This document shows, in pieces, positions 44,542-53,017 of a DNA stretch of 64,000 bases. The DNA comes from Flavobacteriia bacterium (GTDB taxonomy: Bacteria > Bacteroidota > Bacteroidia > Flavobacteriales_D > Crocinitomicaceae). The notes beneath the pieces were generated by a model, which saw nothing but the letters and a program-made list of their open reading frames with translations, searched no databases and was not told the origin of the DNA. A program made the position numbers and the translations under genes. How positions within the stretch are numbered: the stretch's first letter is position 1; every line of letters begins with the position of its first letter. The stretch covers positions 1 to 64,000 of the forward strand of contig CANHQP010000006.1 in the NCBI GenBank assembly GCA_947462925.1, in the 5' to 3' direction.

Positions 44542-44973
44542 TTAAAATTGAATCTTATTTTTCAAAGTTACTGAAGATTTGATGGAATTCGAAATCAAAC
44601 AAGCAGCTTCAGATTTTTGCAAAATTCTTTCTGCTTTTTCCAAGTCTTTTTCGTTCACCAAAATCAATGTTGGCTCGAGTAAAACTTCTGTCATCAAAAA
44701 TTTTCCTTCCACTTGTTCTAATTTTCCTTTTGCATTGCAACTGAACGATTTGAATTCTAATCTTGAATTTTCAGCGATTGACAAAAAAGTAGTCATGAAA
44801 CAACTGTTTACCGCCGCAGTGAAAAGGTGTTCGGGAGACCAAATACCTTCGATTCCTTTCGGAAATTGAGGTGGAGTTGCAACTTCGATTTTTGAGTTTA
44901 ATTCTGGTGAAGCTATTTCACCTTTGCGGTCTGAAATCCAATTTAGATCAACTTTGTATTCGTGCGCGTCCAT
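44542..44973 (-). CDS. OsmC/Ohr-family protein
   Basis: A 143-residue OsmC-like protein. It shows SPEHLFTAAVNSCFMTTFLSIAE with the first catalytic Cys, and the second Cys in RILQKSEAACLISNSIK. OsmC/Ohr proteins reduce organic hydroperoxides, and some members act on persulfides. It lies 6 bp after the small membrane protein gene. The surrounding rhodaneses make a thiol or persulfide substrate plausible, which is inference. Confidence 0.88.
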   Translation of the reverse strand: MDAHEYKVDLNWISDRKGEIASPELNSKIEVATPPQFPKGIEGIWSPEHLFTAAVNSCFMTTFLSIAENSRLEFKSFSCNAKGKLEQVEGKFLMTEVLLEPTLILVNEKDLEKAERILQKSEAACLISNSIKSSVTLKNKIQF

Positions 44974-44979
44974 TGTATG

Positions 44980-45231
44980 CTATTTTACTTCTTCGAAAAT
45001 GACTTCGTTGCTTGATTCATTAGAACGATTTTGAGGAACTGAACAATTTCCTGTACTACAACTACCACCAGTGCTGCAACCAACATTGGCGAATGCTTGA
45101 TATAGAAAAAAGAGTGCGATAAATCCAGTGAATGCGTCCCAGTGTTGAATTGCTTCAATCGCAATGTAAATTCCGAGCGCTAAGCGAATAAATCGCATCC
45201 AATGCCAATTCCTCAAAAGTTCTTTTATCAT
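44980..45231 (-). CDS. small Cys-rich membrane protein
   Basis: An 83-residue protein starting MIKELLRNWHWMRFIRLALG at an ATG that overlaps the stop of the rhodanese gene by 4 bp (ATGA). It has two hydrophobic helices and a C-terminal Cys-rich tail, VGCSTGGSCSTGNCSVPQ. The helices resemble DUF2892-type proteins. The Cys tail could bind metal or carry sulfane sulfur. Translation is coupled to the rhodanese. Confidence 0.78.
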   Translation of the reverse strand: MIKELLRNWHWMRFIRLALGIYIAIEAIQHWDAFTGFIALFFLYQAFANVGCSTGGSCSTGNCSVPQNRSNESSNEVIFEEVK

Positions 45232-45545
45232 GAGATTTTGTTTTGTAAACTCATCCAGCTTCCACCGTTGTGAACAACAGCGTAACCTTTTGATTTTAAA
45301 ATTCCTTTCGCACTTGCGCTTCTCATTCCAGAGGCACAACATGTAATGATTGGAAGGTTTTTGTTTGCCAATTTAGACAAATTACTTCCCAAAGCATCTA
45401 CAGGAATGTTGATTGAATTTCGGATGTGACCTCCTGCATATTCTGCTTTTGATCTCACATCCACGATGATTGCACCTTGTTTCATTAAGGCTTTGTAATC
45501 TACTTTCGGACCAAATCCGAGTAAATTTTTGATTGCTGTTAACAT
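45228..45545 (-). CDS. single-domain rhodanese (copy 2)
   Basis: A 105-residue protein with IIVDVRSKAEYAGGHIRNSINIP and the active loop CCASGMRSASA. The second Cys is the likely persulfide carrier. No signal peptide is visible, so it is cytoplasmic or peripheral. It lies 3 bp after the next rhodanese gene and overlaps the small membrane protein gene by 4 bp. Confidence 0.93.
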   Translation of the reverse strand: MLTAIKNLLGFGPKVDYKALMKQGAIIVDVRSKAEYAGGHIRNSINIPVDALGSNLSKLANKNLPIITCCASGMRSASAKGILKSKGYAVVHNGGSWMSLQNKIS

Positions 45546-45548
45546 GAC

Positions 45549-45833
45549 TTAGATTGCTTGAGATTGAAAATAATTTACTTCCAACCAAGAACCGCCGTTG
45601 TAGCATTCCAGTCCTTGTTGTGATAACATTTGTGTTGCCATTCCGCTTCTGTTTCCAGATGCACAGCAAAGGATTAAAGGAGCTTCCATCGCTTGGAATT
45701 CTTCTAATCTTGCGCCTACTTCTTGTAAAGGAATGTTGATTGAACCAGCAACGTGTCCGCCTCTGTATTCTTCAATTGAACGTACATCGACGATTGTACC
45801 TTTTTTTTCTTTGATGATGTTTTCGATGTTCAT
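45549..45833 (-). CDS. single-domain rhodanese (copy 1)
   Basis: A 94-residue protein with TIVDVRSIEEYRGGHVAGSINIP and the active loop CCASGNRSGMA. It is closely related to the adjacent copy, pointing to tandem duplication with divergence. No signal peptide. It lies 19 bp after the DUF6132-like gene. Confidence 0.93.
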   Translation of the reverse strand: MNIENIIKEKKGTIVDVRSIEEYRGGHVAGSINIPLQEVGARLEEFQAMEAPLILCCASGNRSGMATQMLSQQGLECYNGGSWLEVNYFQSQAI

Positions 45834-45852
45834 GATGTGTGTGTATTTGTGT

Positions 45853-46044
45853 TTATGATTTTTTGATGAAATTGCTGAATAATAATCCGCCCATAAAAGC
45901 GCCGTACAAAGTGCTATTCAATGGTTTCGAAGTGATTGCGCAGGTTCCGCTCGCGCATCCTACATAGTAGTAGTACATAAAACCACCCAATGCGCCAACG
46001 GCAGCACCTATGAAAACGAGTTTATATTTGAGGATAAAATTCAT
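45853..46044 (-). CDS. small membrane protein (DUF6132-like)
   Basis: A 63-residue protein with two hydrophobic segments flanking YYYYVGCASGTCAITSKP. The GCxxGxC motif and the GGFMYYYYVGC pattern fit small DUF6132-type proteins found beside rhodaneses in Bacteroidota. It starts 0 bp after the stop of the DUF2892 gene, so the pair is tightly coupled. Confidence 0.82.
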   Translation of the reverse strand: MNFILKYKLVFIGAAVGALGGFMYYYYVGCASGTCAITSKPLNSTLYGAFMGGLLFSNFIKKS

Positions 46045-46248
46045 TTACTTTTTTTTGCGTGTTGAGATTCCAAAAGGAAGATATAAAGGACAAAAACTGA
46101 TGAAGCTTGTCAATAAGAAAACGCCACCAAGCACTAACAAAACAATTCCCAATGTTCCAGAAATTACTTTGGTGAAAAATAAAATTGCGATTACTGCTGC
46201 GATGATTGCTCTTAGCACTCTATCGACATTTCCCATATTTGCTTTCAT
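46045..46248 (-). CDS. DUF2892 (YgaP-like) membrane protein
   Basis: A protein of about 67 residues starting MKANMGNVDRVLRAIIA, chosen because the NxGxxDRxxR start is the family signature. Two transmembrane helices are followed by FCPLYLPFGIS and a basic tail. YgaP-type membrane domains are often fused or adjacent to rhodaneses and take part in sulfur handling. It is the first gene of the sulfur/redox operon, downstream of the operator and promoter. Confidence 0.88.
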   Translation of the reverse strand: MKANMGNVDRVLRAIIAAVIAILFFTKVISGTLGIVLLVLGGVFLLTSFISFCPLYLPFGISTRKKK

Positions 46249-46273
46249 AACTTGATTGTTTGAATGTGTGATA

Positions 46274-46281
46274 CAAAGTTC
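46274..46281 (-). promoter_or_regulatory. -7-like box of the sulfur/redox operon
   Basis: The minus strand reads GAACTTTG, one mismatch from TAnnTTTG. Placing it at -12 to -5 puts the start site near 46269, 21 bp before the DUF2892 ATG. The palindrome at 46303-46318 is then centred at about -41.5. Confidence 0.4.
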
Positions 46282-46302
46282 AGACATTTTCAAGTGAAAG
46301 TA

Positions 46303-46318
46303 TGTGACTATTGTCACA
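46303..46318. promoter_or_regulatory. Crp-type operator TGTGA-N6-TCACA
   Basis: TGTGACTATTGTCACA is a perfect 16-bp palindrome that exactly matches the classical Crp consensus. It lies between the crp-like gene and the sulfur/redox operon, 55 bp before the first ATG. Its position relative to the candidate -7 box fits class II activation. Confidence 0.6.
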
Positions 46319-46341
46319 ATTGCGAAAAAAATTATTTTTAT

Positions 46342-46962
46342 TTACAATATTGTAATTTTATTCCGCTCCTGGGTAATCACGCCTTCATCGACCAATTGTT
46401 TTAACAATCGCGTGATTACTACGCGCACTGTGCCTAGTTCGTTGGCGATTTGTTCGTGGGTTACGTGCAAGGTATTGCTATTTGTCAATTTACATTTTTT
46501 ATTCAAAAAGTCCAGCAATCGTTCGTCCATTTTTTTGAAAGCAATGGCATTTACGACTTCCAATAATTCTTCGAATCGTTTGTGGTACAATCTGAAAATA
46601 TAATCCAACCATTCGGGAAATTCACGAATCATGGAACTTACTTTTTCAATCGGAATAAATAGAATTTCTGAATCTTCTTCTGCAACTGCTTTGATTTTGC
46701 TGGTATCTTGGTGCATTCCGCCTAAAAAAGACATGATGCAACTTTCTCCGGCGACGATGTAATACAATAAAATTTCTCTGCCGTCAGGTTCCGTTCTGAT
46801 TACGCGAATGCTTCCTTTGGTCACAATCGGAATGGCATTGATGTAGGCATTTTCGTTCAAAATTACATCTCCAGCCTTAAATTCTTTGGCGATTCCATTT
46901 TCGCTCAGTTTCTCAATGATTCGAGGCGATGATTTAAACTCAACAATTGTATCTAATTCCAT
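46342..46962 (-). CDS. Crp/Fnr-family transcriptional regulator (paralogue B)
   Basis: About 206 residues; the ATG chosen gives MELDTIVEFKSSPRIIEKL, aligning with the start of the paralogue at 24030. Effector domain: VILNENAYINAIPIVTKG, REILLYYIVAGESCIMSF. Dimer helix: EVVNAIAFKKMDERL. DNA-binding domain: HEQIANELGTVRVVITRLLKQL. No Fnr-type Fe-S cysteine cluster is present, so it is not an obvious O2 sensor. It lies directly upstream of the sulfur/redox operon on the same strand, and so is its most likely regulator. Confidence 0.93.
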   Translation of the reverse strand: MELDTIVEFKSSPRIIEKLSENGIAKEFKAGDVILNENAYINAIPIVTKGSIRVIRTEPDGREILLYYIVAGESCIMSFLGGMHQDTSKIKAVAEEDSEILFIPIEKVSSMIREFPEWLDYIFRLYHKRFEELLEVVNAIAFKKMDERLLDFLNKKCKLTNSNTLHVTHEQIANELGTVRVVITRLLKQLVDEGVITQERNKITIL

Positions 46963-46986
46963 AGCGTTAAAGATAAGTAATGTTTC

Positions 46987-46999
46987 TGTTAGTGTAACA
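46987..46999. promoter_or_regulatory. palindrome TGTTAGTGTAACA upstream of paralogue B
   Basis: Five-base inverted arms (TGTTA/TAACA) around GTG, centred about 31 bp upstream of the start codon. It shares GTGTAACAA with the two palindromes upstream of the paralogue at 24030. It is a candidate autoregulatory site. Confidence 0.4.
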
Positions 47000-47193
47000 A
47001 TTTTGAGTTTCTTCAATTATTAAATCGAAAGAAAATACATGAAATAATTTAATTTTTAGAATCGTTCTATTTAGTTGATATTTCAGAATTCCAAACGTTT
47101 TTTCATTACTTTTAACGCCAGTTAGTTTGTGCTAAAAACCCCACAAACTATTCATTAAACACTTAGGTCATGTTAGGTTTAAACGCTTTTTGG

Positions 47194-47805
47194 ATGAAAT
47201 TTTATTTGTTAAGTTTCATCATTTTCTCCCAAACAATCGGTTTTGGACAAGAAAAATTGCCTCGTTGGTTTTCGCTGGGAGCGCGCACCACGTTGAGTGC
47301 TTTTGACCATGATGGTGCTGGATTAGGAACAGGTGGACAATTCAGAATTCAAATCAATAATCGCGTAAACACAGATTGGTTTGCGGATTATATCACCATC
47401 AATGTAAACGACAAAGTGAGAAGCGATTATTACCACATCGGTTGGTCGGTTTTATTTTATCCGTTTGAAGGATTGCATTATCCTAAACATTTTCAACCGT
47501 ATATTTTGGCAGGACATTGTTTTGATTACAATCGTAAAACGGCGATTTTGGATCCTTCAAACACCAAAGACCGCTGGGGCTCGGCAGTGCAAGCTGGATT
47601 AGGGACACATTTAAATTTGACAGAAAGATTTGATGTTTCGTTAACTTGCCAATACATGATTCACTTGACAAAAGAAATTGAAGCAGAAATTGATGGAAAT
47701 ATCGTGACCATTTCGGAACAAAAAAGTTCTCATTTAGAAGGTCATTTGTTGACTACTTTGAGTTTAAACTACAAAATTTTCAAATTATGGAGCCAAAAAA
47801 AATAA
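47194..47805 (+). CDS. hypothetical outer-membrane beta-barrel protein
   Basis: About 203 residues from the Met chosen (MKFYLLSFIIFSQTIGFGQ, a good signal peptide); an ATG eight codons upstream is possible. The mature protein has alternating hydrophobic strands and many Gly and aromatic residues (WFSLGARTTLSAFDHDGAG, FQPYILAGHCFDY, RFDVSLTCQYMIHLT). It looks like a small outer-membrane barrel. It overlaps the next barrel-like gene by 19 bp, suggesting the two act together. Confidence 0.65.
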   Translation: MKFYLLSFIIFSQTIGFGQEKLPRWFSLGARTTLSAFDHDGAGLGTGGQFRIQINNRVNTDWFADYITINVNDKVRSDYYHIGWSVLFYPFEGLHYPKHFQPYILAGHCFDYNRKTAILDPSNTKDRWGSAVQAGLGTHLNLTERFDVSLTCQYMIHLTKEIEAEIDGNIVTISEQKSSHLEGHLLTTLSLNYKIFKLWSQKK

Positions 47806-48353
47806 TCTATTGGATATTATTGCTTGTGTTTCCAATTTGTTTGAACGCACAGGAAAAGATAAGTATTCCAATTGGCCTGGTTAGCGGACAATTAACCTTG
47901 GCACCAAGTTATATGTTTCAGGACCGTACAGGGCAGTTTTATGCACATGGAAGTTTGGAGGTTTTTTTACAACCGAAAGTGTCATTTATAGGTGAAGGAT
48001 TTTACCATTTGGGTTCTTTGGACGACAAAAAAACGTTTGATGCCAACCACAATATATTTTTCGGCTTGGGTTATCACTTCACTAATGGAGGCCATGATTT
48101 GCTTCTAGCATTGCAGCCTGGCGTTTCATTTACCAAATTGAATGAACAAGAAAATGCGTTAATTAAATCTCATTTAGGAGTCAATCCTGTGGTGGCGCCA
48201 ACTGTAGGTTACACATTTTACGTCAGTCGATTTTTCCACTTTTTTGTGCAATCTAAATTGGTTATCGGCGGTCACAAATACGATGAGCAAAAAAGTCTAA
48301 CTGAATTTCGATTTTCAGCAGGATTGGGATTCAATATCAATGCGTTGAAGTAA
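47787..48353 (+). CDS. hypothetical outer-membrane beta-barrel protein
   Basis: A 188-residue protein with a signal peptide (ends ...FPICLNAQ) and repeated barrel-like strands such as GQLTLAPSYMFQD, FFGLGYHFTNGGHDLLLALQPG and FRFSAGLGFNIN. It overlaps the previous gene by 19 bp and ends 1 bp before the convergent glycosyltransferase gene. The family is not recognised. It may form a pair with its upstream neighbour. Confidence 0.62.
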   Translation: MEPKKIIYWILLLVFPICLNAQEKISIPIGLVSGQLTLAPSYMFQDRTGQFYAHGSLEVFLQPKVSFIGEGFYHLGSLDDKKTFDANHNIFFGLGYHFTNGGHDLLLALQPGVSFTKLNEQENALIKSHLGVNPVVAPTVGYTFYVSRFFHFFVQSKLVIGGHKYDEQKSLTEFRFSAGLGFNINALK

Positions 48354-48354
48354 A

Positions 48355-49485
48355 TTATTTGGATTGATTAAGCACTTCCAGAATCGTGTTCCAAATCACT
48401 TTTTCGGTATTGTTCCAATCAAATAGTTGTGCTCTTTCGAGTCCTTTTTGAGCTAATTCTTCAGTCAGTTTTTCATCTTGATCGAACGTTAAAAGTGCTT
48501 TTGCAATTGCTTCCACATCAAATGGATCGACCAACAAAGCTGCGTCTTCCGCCACTTCAGGCAAGGAAGTCAAATTTCCTGAAATAATTGGAACACCACT
48601 TTTCATTGCTTCCACCAATGGAATTCCGAATCCTTCAAAATAAGGAACGAATACAAATCCAGCCGAAGCAGCAACTGTTTTGGCGAGTTTTTCAATTTTC
48701 AAATGTCCTGTAAAATGGATTTTTGATTTCGTTTGTTCGCTGATTTTATCGGTGTAATTGTTGTTGGATTTCCACAAATTCTCACCCACGATAACTAAAT
48801 CATTTTTCCCACCTTGTTGCACGTATGAGTCAAATGCTTGTAACAATCGACCTACATTTTTTCTTGGATGCAATGCACCAACAAACGAAAAATACGGATT
48901 TCCTTGGGCTAATTCTTGCTGCATTTCTTGTTTTTCGACAGCATCAATTGGCTTGAAAACCTCAGAAACGCCATTCCAACCGACATTGATTTTTTCTTGG
49001 TCAATGTTGTATTGTTCAACAATGTCTTTTTTGGAATAATGAGAAACGGTGACGATTTTCGCAGCTTTTTTGGCAAATTTCGGAAAGAAAAAGCGCAAAT
49101 ATTTTCGCGCTGTCCATGGAATGTCTTCAGGATAATGCTCAAAATTGAGATCGTGAATCACTGGAATTTGTGGAATCTTGGAGCGCAAACTCAAATATCC
49201 GTCTGGCGAGAAAAAAACGTCTGCTTTGTATTTTTTCAAGGCACGAAAAACAGCCCATTCAAACCAAATAATAAATAAAATTGGATGCCTAGCTGGGGGA
49301 TTGAGCACGACAGGAATTACATTCGGACCAAAAACAAATCGTTCTTCAAATGGTCGGTCGAAAAAGAGGATAAATGTATGTTCAGGATGATTTTCAACCA
49401 TGCGTTTGGTGGTCTCAAAAGTGTACCAACCAAAACCTTCCATTTTGTGAGAAAGTAAAAACCGAGTATTTATGGCGATTCGCAT
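48355..49485 (-). CDS. GT4-family glycosyltransferase
   Basis: A 376-residue GT-B fold enzyme. The N-terminal half carries MRIAINTRFLLSHKMEGFGWYT and the segment VTVSHYSKKDI. The C-terminal nucleotide-sugar site is GFVFVPYFEGFGIPLVEAMKSGVPIISGNLTSLPEVAEDAALLVDP, with the E-x7-E motif of retaining GT4 enzymes. The donor and acceptor cannot be deduced. It is monocistronic, without other polysaccharide genes nearby, so a general envelope glycan role is inferred. Confidence 0.92.
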   Translation of the reverse strand: MRIAINTRFLLSHKMEGFGWYTFETTKRMVENHPEHTFILFFDRPFEERFVFGPNVIPVVLNPPARHPILFIIWFEWAVFRALKKYKADVFFSPDGYLSLRSKIPQIPVIHDLNFEHYPEDIPWTARKYLRFFFPKFAKKAAKIVTVSHYSKKDIVEQYNIDQEKINVGWNGVSEVFKPIDAVEKQEMQQELAQGNPYFSFVGALHPRKNVGRLLQAFDSYVQQGGKNDLVIVGENLWKSNNNYTDKISEQTKSKIHFTGHLKIEKLAKTVAASAGFVFVPYFEGFGIPLVEAMKSGVPIISGNLTSLPEVAEDAALLVDPFDVEAIAKALLTFDQDEKLTEELAQKGLERAQLFDWNNTEKVIWNTILEVLNQSK

Positions 49486-49571
49486 CTGTGCGAAGTTAGT
49501 AAAGTTTTAGAACCAAGTCGTTAAATTAATTTTGACTTTGTTTTAACAATCGAACTCAGATTTTTAGATTA

Positions 49572-52500
49572 TCATCTTAATTTCACACCAACGACCAAGA
49601 TATCATCTACTTGTTCTTCATCTCCTTGCCAAGTCTCCAGATAATTTTTTAGGTGATGATATTGAGCAATAGAGGGTAGGTGGGCTACTTTTTCAAATTC
49701 GTCAACCATGCGTTTTTTAAGCATGATTTTGTTTTTTGGACCACCAAATTGAGAGTAATATCCGTCAGAAGTCAAAAATATTGCATCGCCCTCCTTGTAT
49801 TCTAATTTCGCCTCCTCAAATCTTTTATCTGAGTAGTGACTAGTTCGTCCACCTATGGCTGACTTATTACCTTTTAATTCATGCAAAACATCGTCCGAGA
49901 AATAGAACAATGGTCTTTGTGCACCAGCATAATAAATTTCTCTTTTGTGTTTGCTAATGCGGCAGAATATCATGTCCATTCCATCTAGATTTGATTCTTC
50001 ATGATTTTGATGGAAAAGATTGACAACTTCAGTATCTAATTGTTTTAAAACTTCAGCTGGTGAAATTTCACCATGGATAATTACGATTTGATTCAACAAT
50101 TGGAAGCCAACCATTGAAATCATCGCGCCTGGCACACCATGACCAGTGCAATCTAAGACCGCGAGGAAATAATCATCTTCTGTTTCGTGGCACCAGAAGA
50201 AATCTCCAGTAACCTTGTCTTTTGGTTTGAAAAGCACAAATGAATCTCTGAAAAGTGATGAAATATCAGCTTCGCTGTGTAAAATTGATGACTGAATGTT
50301 TTGCGCATACGTGATACTATCGCGTGTTTGCTGATGTTGATATGAAAGTAATTGATTTGCCTGATTCAATTCTAAAGTTCGATCCTTTACATTTTGTTCC
50401 AAGCTTTGTGTCAATTTTTTCAATTCACGCTCGTTTTCGCGCTCGCGGGTAATGTCAATTGCTAAAATAAGCCTTGCGTCTCTACCTGCATAATCAATCA
50501 TATTACTCTGTACATCTACATCTATGATTTGACCATTTTTCTTTTTATGACGGAAATCTCCTCTATGAAAAACAACTGATTTTTTCACATAATTTAATGC
50601 ACGCTCAAAGGTACCAAGTTCATCATCAGGTCTGATTTCATCCAATGTCATCGATAGAAATTCAGCATGTGTGTATCCATAGTGGCGCACCGCAGCATCA
50701 TTTACATCTAGGAATTCGAATGTTGTCAAATCATATACCCACATTGGTAATGGACTTAGGTAGAATAAGTTTCTATATCTTTTCTCTGAAAGTTCTAATT
50801 CTGTGCTAAAACGTTTTCTTTCCGAAATATCACGAATAAAAACGGAGAAAGTAATTTCATTATGTTGTTTAATAGGAATGACCGTTAGTTCTATTGGAAA
50901 TTCTTTCTTGAATTTCGTAATAGCCGATTTTTCTACCATTACATTCAAAGTAGACTCGTCTCCTTTTTCCAGGTAATTTCGGATTGATTTGAAATACAAG
51001 GTGTGGTCAGACTTTGGAGCAATGAGTTCTATTAAATTTTTCCCTAGGGCTTCTTCTTCTGTCCAACCAAACGACTTAACAGCTTGCGGATTCCAAAAAG
51101 TAATTTTTCCAGTAGCTTCAATCCAAATAATTGAATCTAGTGAAGCGTTCATGATTAAGCGCGTTTTTTGTTCGCTACTTTTTAATTGTTCTTCAGATTC
51201 TTGAATTTCTGTGATATCTCTGATAATCCCATACAAACCAATGGTTCTGTCATTTTCAACGATGAATTTATTTTCGGAATAAACTGTTCTTACTTCACCA
51301 TTTGGTCTTACAATCCTATGTGTTGATTTATGTGGTTTATCGATGTGGTGTTGCTGATTATATGCTTTAGTTACTCTTTCTGCATCTTCAGGATGGATGG
51401 ATTGAAGGAAATTACTCAGTGTTGGTTCAATTTCTCCAACTTCCAAACCAAGAATTCTGTACATTTCATCCGACCAAGATGATTTTAGTTGAAGGAAATC
51501 AATTTCCCAACTTCCAATATTTGAAATGGCTTGTGATTGTTTAAGTCCCAGCTCACTTTTTTCTAGTTTCAATTGAGATTTTTTTCTCTCAGTAATGTCT
51601 AAAGTGGTAACGATGACATTGTAAATTTCTCCATTTTCATTTACTACGGGACTGAAGACATTGGAAATCCAAACAGTTTCTCTGTCTTGGAATTCAATCG
51701 GAATTTCGGTTTGCGTAATTTGCCCTTCAAAAACACGATTATATAACTCCAAAAGTTGAGGAATTCTATCTGGTGTAGCTATTTCCAGGACGTTCATTCC
51801 TTTGTATATCGCTCGATCTAGAACTTCTTCCGCATGAAGTTTTGCAGATTCATTGTAGAAAACAATATTTAATTTTCTATCTAAAATCATAAATGATTCT
51901 CTAGTATTATTGAGAATCATGGAAAGATTTTCTTGCAAATGATGCTTTTCCGTAATGTCTTTCGCAATGCCAAAAACGCCAATAACTTCTCCATTATTCA
52001 TGTTCGGAATATTGGTGATACTCACCATTTTTCGTTTTCCTGAAGTAGAAATAATTTCTGCGTAATAATGCTGCGGAATTCCGCTTGCTGCTTTTCGAAA
52101 TGAATTCGTGACTTCATCTCTATATTCTGGAGCAACAAAACGAGCGAAAGTGGTTCTTTTAATTTCAGCTTCGCTGATTTCAACCATTTTTATTAGAGCT
52201 GAATTGGCATTTACAAAACGGCCATTTATATCAAAGGAAAAAACGGCATCTGGATTTTGATCAAAAAGAGATTTATAAGCATTTTTACTTGCTTCTAATT
52301 GTGCGTTTTTTTTACGCACTTCAATTAATTGAATAACTTGATTAGATAATATCTTTAAAGCATCTAGTTGATTTTGAGATAATTCACGAGGTTTGTGGTC
52401 CAAAACACATAGCGTACCCAACGCAAATCCATCGTTGTTTACCAGTGGAGCGCCAGCGTAAAACTGAATATTGAATTCACCAGTAACTAATTCATTATTA

Positions 52501-52802
52501 ACAAATCTCTCGTCTTCTTTGGTATTTGGTACAACAAAAACACCATCTTGTTCAAGTGCATAAGAGCAAAAACTCCCTTCACGCATAGATTGTGTTGCGT
52601 CTGTTCCAAAATGAGATTTAAAAATGATTGTCTTTTCACCAACAAAAGTAATGAGAGCAAGTGGTACGTCACATATCGTGGAAACAAGTTTTGTAATTTC
52701 ATCGAAATCACTTTCCGGAAGTGCATCTAAAGTCACATAATCGAGCAATGCTTCGATTCTGTTCTTCTCTTGCTGTGAAATTTCGAGTTCTAACTTTTCC
52801 AT
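49572..52802 (-). CDS. GAF and multi-PAS protein phosphatase (SpoIIE/PP2C)
   Basis: About 1076 residues, starting MEKLELEISQQEKN. An N-terminal GAF domain (PLALITFVGEKTIIFKSHFG) is followed by about five PAS/PAC units (SLFDQNPDAVFSFDING; LVNESFMILDRK-type; IGSWEIDFLQLKSSWSDEMYRILG; IMNASLDSIIWIEATGK; LFYLSPLPMWVYDLTTFEFLDVN). It ends in a coiled coil and a PP2C/SpoIIE domain (LFKPKDKVTGDFFWCHE, AVLDCTGHGVPGAMIS, IFLTSDGYYSQFGG). The metal-binding Asp and Gly residues look intact. The target is probably an anti-anti-sigma factor or similar switch, absent here. Confidence 0.92.
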   Translation of the reverse strand: MEKLELEISQQEKNRIEALLDYVTLDALPESDFDEITKLVSTICDVPLALITFVGEKTIIFKSHFGTDATQSMREGSFCSYALEQDGVFVVPNTKEDERFVNNELVTGEFNIQFYAGAPLVNNDGFALGTLCVLDHKPRELSQNQLDALKILSNQVIQLIEVRKKNAQLEASKNAYKSLFDQNPDAVFSFDINGRFVNANSALIKMVEISEAEIKRTTFARFVAPEYRDEVTNSFRKAASGIPQHYYAEIISTSGKRKMVSITNIPNMNNGEVIGVFGIAKDITEKHHLQENLSMILNNTRESFMILDRKLNIVFYNESAKLHAEEVLDRAIYKGMNVLEIATPDRIPQLLELYNRVFEGQITQTEIPIEFQDRETVWISNVFSPVVNENGEIYNVIVTTLDITERKKSQLKLEKSELGLKQSQAISNIGSWEIDFLQLKSSWSDEMYRILGLEVGEIEPTLSNFLQSIHPEDAERVTKAYNQQHHIDKPHKSTHRIVRPNGEVRTVYSENKFIVENDRTIGLYGIIRDITEIQESEEQLKSSEQKTRLIMNASLDSIIWIEATGKITFWNPQAVKSFGWTEEEALGKNLIELIAPKSDHTLYFKSIRNYLEKGDESTLNVMVEKSAITKFKKEFPIELTVIPIKQHNEITFSVFIRDISERKRFSTELELSEKRYRNLFYLSPLPMWVYDLTTFEFLDVNDAAVRHYGYTHAEFLSMTLDEIRPDDELGTFERALNYVKKSVVFHRGDFRHKKKNGQIIDVDVQSNMIDYAGRDARLILAIDITRERENERELKKLTQSLEQNVKDRTLELNQANQLLSYQHQQTRDSITYAQNIQSSILHSEADISSLFRDSFVLFKPKDKVTGDFFWCHETEDDYFLAVLDCTGHGVPGAMISMVGFQLLNQIVIIHGEISPAEVLKQLDTEVVNLFHQNHEESNLDGMDMIFCRISKHKREIYYAGAQRPLFYFSDDVLHELKGNKSAIGGRTSHYSDKRFEEAKLEYKEGDAIFLTSDGYYSQFGGPKNKIMLKKRMVDEFEKVAHLPSIAQYHHLKNYLETWQGDEEQVDDILVVGVKLR

Positions 52803-53017
52803 AAATATCTTGAAACCTCCTGAAAACTTCAATTACCTATTAAACTAGTAAATAACTTTCAAAAAACTAAAGGTTAAATACTGTTATTTCGATGACAAGG
52901 TACTAAATTTTACAATGGTTTTAAAAAATATTTTAGGATTATTTGTGAATTTTCACTTTAAAAATCAGGTTTTTTAACCTAATCAGATTAAAAAGAATAG
53001 ATTAAAACCAAATGCAC

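Noticed and set aside
46342-46355. Palindrome TTACAATATTGTAA at the end of Crp/Fnr paralogue B
   Set aside because: It is made by the last codons and the stop, lacks a loop and T run, and is not placed like an operator.
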